In this document: positions 58,371-64,000 of the stretch, piece after piece | Position numbering within the stretch: position 1 is the first letter of the stretch | How the letters are laid out: each line of letters starts with the position of its first letter | Assembly (NCBI GenBank): GCA_916610825.1 | Contig: OU744447.1 | Span: 32,799,073 to 32,863,072 of the forward strand | Reading direction: 5' to 3' | Source: Haliclystus octoradiatus | Lineage: Eukaryota; Cnidaria; Staurozoa; Stauromedusae; Haliclystidae | Length of the DNA stretch: 64,000 nucleotides | The notes under the pieces: generated by a model | The model's database searches: none | What the model saw: only the letters and a program-made list of their open reading frames with translations | What the model was told of the DNA's origin: nothing | Translations under genes and position numbers: made by a program

Positions 58371-59297
58371 CATAGACATAATAGATATAGACCGCTGATG
58401 GGGTCAAGTGACGCATGGCACTCATGGGCAGCCAAAATGGTAGACATATGCGCGTAAAAGTTGCAGTTGAATGTGTAAACTGACCGCAAAAGTCTAAATT
58501 CCAATACAATTTGGTATTTGTAGTAAGAACAAAGTGCTTGAATTGATTTATATCGCTGAATATATCCATTTGTCTTGCTTTTGAACATTTTTGATATGGA
58601 TTTATTGATATTGAAACATTGATTATAATAAAAATTAGAGCACATTCTGATATGAATTGGTATCAGAAAACTATTGTTTTGTGAACGTATTGCTGATTGT
58701 GAGGCTTAGTTTATGGCTATCTTCATCAATCTTAGACTTCATAATTATTATCACTATGGAGTGTAAAATATTAGGATATTTGGTGAATTTAATTTGAATA
58801 TATTTCGTCGCATTATTGTAATTTTTTGGTTATTGTTTAAATATCAACTTTTCTACGCTCATTCTGCTTCCTGTGCTTTGCAGTAGCCAGCAGTAAAAAT
58901 GAACCTTGTTCTGTAAATGCAGCTTGAATGATTAATAAATGTTAAATCTGAGCAAAATTTGAAATTTTGAGGACTTATTGTTACAAAAGCGGCGATATAT
59001 CTACTTAAAAATTGTTATTCCAATGAAAATGTGATAAAATAATTAAGTGGATTTGTTTCGAAATTGAGTGATACACAACAAAACTGTTAAATACAATCAT
59101 ATCTAGTTGCTTTCAAAGTAACTCGAAATAATCCGGCTCATCTATTCTTTTACTTTCCAACAACAATCTTGGGTCAAAACACTGCTTTTCCCACCTCTTT
59201 GGGCGCATGTGTCAGCCATTATGGATTCCCATAGGAGCTGCGTTTCAAGCCAGCTTTCGAACGTCATCAGCAGTCTATATATCTATTATGTCTACGG
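58371..59297. mobile_element. Possible DNA-transposon remnant with inverted ends
   Basis: The left end TAGACATAATAGATATAGAC..GCTGATG and the right end (complement, TAGACATAATAGATATATAGAC.GCTGATGACG) are inverted, with further matching blocks inside (TGGCTGACACATGCGC versus TGGTAGACATATGCGC). No coding content between. Confidence 0.5.
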
Positions 59298-59807
59298 TGG
59301 AAACATACTTTTTCCGGCACATCTGAATCACGGGAAAGTTTTAAACCGTCGAGGTCTATTGTATTCTGCTTTCCTGTAAACGAGTGTATAGTTGCATGGG
59401 AATATATATATCGTCGTGAGGGGTGGATTCAGATGCATCAAATATAACATGCTGCAATGTTTTCTTGATTGCAATTATTTGTCTGTTTTGTCTTATAGGG
59501 GGGTGGAGGGGGGTTGTATCTTCCATTACGCTTCGATGGGGTTGTTCAAATGAAACTTCGGCAGAATGACCATAAACATTTTCCACATGATGTAAAAGAT
59601 ACCCCAATATATTTTTATGAATGACAGATACAACCACTAAAAACAAATTATCAGAAAAAAAATGAAAAAATTGCAAAAGCGTCAAAAAGATATCTAAAAA
59701 ACTTCATAACTAAGCATACTCTAAATTTTCTCATTTTGAATAAGATACCCTGTAATGTTTGAACGTCCTTGTATACCAAAAGTATGAAAAGTTACCCACT
59801 GGCGTAA
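59298..59807. other. No gene recognised
   Basis: Includes a G-rich patch (GGGGGGTGGAGGGGGG) near 59500. Confidence 0.4.
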
Positions 59808-60444
<637 letters not shown>

Positions 60445-60633
60445 GATATATATTTACGCTCTTATTCTGAGCAAATTTGTTAGTGTTATGTACATTGTGC
60501 ATTTTTTTTTGCTGTTTCCAATTAATAATTTGATATGAGTAAGTTGCCAGCAGTTTGTTATTTAAAGGAAGAATATGTATGTAATATTTATTTATTTATC
60601 TTATTTAACTTTTTAACTATTATAAATTAATTT

Positions 60634-62280
60634 TTAACTCTCTATATTGCTTACAAATTGAACGTAAGATTTAATAGCTTCACAATTTACGATATGGTAT
60701 AGATATGATGCAGATGAGCCACATTTTTCACATATGCATTCATCAGTTGGCTTGTGAAATCCATTTGTCAGGCAAATTAGATGATGAAACCCATGCATTG
60801 ACAGCCTGGTTATAAAATGCCTGTTTACTTTGTTTGACATCATCCATCCATTTGACTCTAGGACTGGAGCATATTGGTGATCACTTTCTAATCTGGATTT
60901 TAGCTTAGATTGTGTAATATTTAATACGTTTTCAATTAGGTTGGAGTTTAAATTATATCGTAAATTCAAATCAGTAGTATATGGTGATACATTTGAAAAT
61001 AAATAAACCAATGTGTTTGACGAATAGGCAGACACACCTAAAACACGTTTGAAGTACTGAGCTTTTAATTTGTTGAGTTCAAACAAGTTTGATAACGAGA
61101 GATAAGGGCCAATAACCTCAAAACCATATGTAATTATCGGAGATAAATTCATTTCAAATATTTCTATAGCTGATTTGATTGAAAGTCGCCTCAAATGTTT
61201 AATTAAGCCAATAGCTATAGCAAACTTTTGTTTTTTCTTTGAAATATGCTATGTAAATGACAAAGAGGTCTGGAGTGTAACACCAAGATAAGTATATGAT
61301 TTCGAAAATGCTACAGCTTCACCGCGGTAAGTAAAATAATCATCTTTAGCCAAACGACCACCTTTACGAAATTTCATAACGTTGGTTTTCTTTAGATTTA
61401 CTTGGAGTACATTGGACTTGCACCATGTAGAAACTAAGTCGATTCCATGCTGGAGTATATTACGATCGGTCGAATAAATTGCCAGATCATCAGCAAAGAA
61501 TAAATATTTAAGGTTATGCACTGCTTTTAAATTATTTGCTAGATCGGCGATGTATAACAGAAATAAAGTTGGAGATAAACTGTCACCTTGTGCAACACCC
61601 TGGTTTTGTCGAATAGAATCAAAGATTCTGATACCATCGTGAATACGAATAAAGTTTCCTTGCAAGAGACCACCAATTAATTTTAAAGTTAAACCATCGA
61701 TACCAAATTGATCTTTCAACTTAGCAAATAATATTTCTCGATTGACGACGTCAAATGCTTTCTTGAAGTCAATGAAAGTGCAGTAGGTTGATTTATATGA
61801 GAAAGAGAATTGAGAATAAATATCTTCAATTAAAATAGATAATGGCATCAAAGTGTTTTTGCCCTCTTGAAATCCATATTGTCCTGATGGAATGAGATTG
61901 AAAATATTTGTCTTTAATCGCAAATTTAGCAATGAGGTCAGGACCTTCAAGGGACAACAGAGAAGGGCAATACCACGGTAGTTATTCGGATCTTGCGCAG
62001 AACCATTTCCTTTATATAATAATTTAAATATACAATCTCTCCATCGAGAAGGTATACAGCCAGATTTCAAACATAGATTAAACAGTTGTGTCCAGAATGG
62101 AAGTAAAATATCCAGGGAATAATACAAATGTTCATTAGTAATATTATCTAAGCCAGGGGATTTCTTCGTTGATGTTTTGAGAATTGTTTCTAAAACTTCT
62201 TCCTCAGTAAATAAGTGGTTGTACCAAGGTAAATTGTTTGAGTCTAAAATCAAATTATTTACTATTTCAATTACTATCAA
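60634..62280 (-). pseudogene. LINE ORF2 copy 1: reverse transcriptase and C-terminal zinc knuckle
   Basis: Minus-strand LINE fragment, 5'-truncated at about 62280-62303. The RT has KKSPGLDNITNEHLY, NNYRGIALLCCPLK, GQYGFQEGKNTL, IDFKKAFDVVN, GVAQGDSLSPTLFLLYIADL and the catalytic FFADDLAIY. The C-terminal part has YTYLGVTL and a Cys-His cluster CICEKC..H..NC near 60700. A single nonsense codon (TAG at 61251-61249, where copy 2 has GAG) splits the frame; otherwise it is open. It is followed by a 3' UTR of about 190 bp and then the GATA array. The clade is not decided; the zinc cluster position resembles many non-LTR elements. Confidence 0.85.
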
Positions 62281-62302
62281 TTACGGTTATCAATTAGCAA
62301 TA

Positions 62303-62873
<571 letters not shown>

Positions 62874-63066
62874 ATGATATATATTTACGCTCTTATTCTG
62901 AGCAAATTTGTTAGTGTTATGTACATTGTGCATTTTTTTTTTTTGCTGTTTCCAATTAATAATTTGATATGAGTAAGTTGCCAGCAGTTTGTTATTTAAA
63001 GGAAGAATATGTATGTAATATTTATTTATTTATCTTATTTAACTTTTCAACTATTATAAATTATTT

Positions 63067-64000
63067 TTAACTCTCTATACTGCTTACAAATTGAACGTAA
63101 GATTTAATAGCTTCACAATTTACGATATGGTATAGATATGATGCAGATGAGCCACATTTTTTACATATGCATTCATCAGTTGGCTTGTGAAATCCATTTG
63201 TCAGGCAAATTAGATGATGAAACCCATGCATTGACAGTCTGGTTATAAAATGCCTGTATACTTTGTTTGACATCATCCATCCATTTGACTCTAGGACTGG
63301 AGCATATTGGTGATCACTTTCTAATCTGGATTTTAGCTTAGATTGTGTAATACTTAATACGTTTTCAATTAGGTTGGAGTTTAAATTATATCGTAAATTC
63401 AAATCAGTAGTATATGGTGATACATTTGAAAATAAATAAACCAATGTGTTTGACGAATAGGCAGACACACCTAAAACACGTTTGAAGTACTGAGCTTTTA
63501 ATTTGTTGAGTTCAAACAAGTTTGATTACGAGAGATAAGGGCCAATAACCTCAAAACCATATGTAATTATCGGAGATAAATTCATTTCAAATATTTCTAT
63601 AGCTGATTTGATTGAAAGTCGCCTCAAATGTTTAATTAAGCCAATAGCTATAGCAAACTTTTGTTTTTTCTTTGAAATATGCTCTGTAAATGACAAAGAG
63701 GTCTGGAGTGTAACACCAAGATAAGTATATGATTTCGAAAATGCTACAGCTTCACCGCGGTAAGTAAAATAATCATCCTTAGCCAAACGACCACCTTTAC
63801 GAAATTTCATAACGTCGGTTTTCTTTAGATTTACTTGGAGTACATTGGACTTGCACCATGTAGAAACTAAGTCGATTCCATGCTGGAGTATATTACGATC
63901 GGTTGAATAAATTGCCAGATCATCAGCAAAGAATAAATATTTAAGGTTATGCACTGCTTTTAAATTATTTGCTAGATCGGCGATGTATAACAGAAATAAA
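63067..64000 (-). pseudogene. LINE ORF2 copy 2 (partial, runs off window)
   Basis: Nearly identical to the 3' half of copy 1. It carries FFADDLAIY near the right edge, YTYLGVTL, SFTEHI (intact where copy 1 has a stop) and the Cys-His cluster near 63130. Its own nonsense codon is TAA at 63528-63526, where copy 1 has TTA. The frame continues beyond 64000. 3' UTR and GATA array follow as in copy 1. Confidence 0.85.

Overview
The window is animal nuclear DNA: AT-rich, with split genes, conventional GT-AG introns, extracellular modules typical of animals (PAN/Apple, thrombospondin type 1, PC-esterase) and many unrelated transposable elements. An invertebrate, perhaps a tunicate or another non-vertebrate deuterostome, fits the mix of Copia, Gypsy, Penelope-like, Helitron, hAT and pogo-like elements, but the lineage is an inference. 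No bacterial, organellar, rRNA or tRNA genes were recognised.

Host genes. (1) 1-3532, minus strand: three coding exons of a type II membrane protein with a hevein-like CC..GWCG module and a PC-esterase (GDS serine) domain; both splice joins keep frame and the gene runs off the left edge. (2) 11387-12730, minus: an uninterrupted 447-residue MFS transporter. (3) Gene A, 21747 to about 48169 or 48396, plus: signal peptide plus PAN exon, a 25-nt microexon, two phase 1-1 TSP1 exons and a Cys-rich exon, with introns swollen by mobile elements. (4) Gene B, from 51658, plus: a paralogue with the same first exon and the same 25-nt microexon; its later exons were not found and probably lie beyond 64000. 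A and B look like a tandem duplicate pair of secreted proteins.

Mobile elements. 4076-8637 is an apparently complete Copia retrotransposon with identical 153-bp LTRs. 13682-16637, 18500-19400, 27190-29640 and 46530-47130 are decayed non-LTR retrotransposons on the minus strand; the third is interrupted by a Penelope-like fragment with a GIY-YIG domain. 25913-27073 is a hAT-type non-autonomous element with an 8-bp target duplication, and 34302-35157 is pogo-like. 37453 to about 42830 is a decayed Helitron whose 3' end (hairpin plus CTAG) is preserved. 49105-51576 and 53001-55279 are two Gypsy remnants with about 1.14-kb LTRs, one ending just upstream of gene B. At the right edge, two head-to-tail LINE copies are each followed by a long GATA array.

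The most unusual signals are hammerhead-ribozyme motifs: a complete type I core on the minus strand at 41500-41544, inside a pair of direct repeats 183 bp apart (the architecture of a small metazoan retrozyme), and a second, different set in inverted repeats at 56170-57650.
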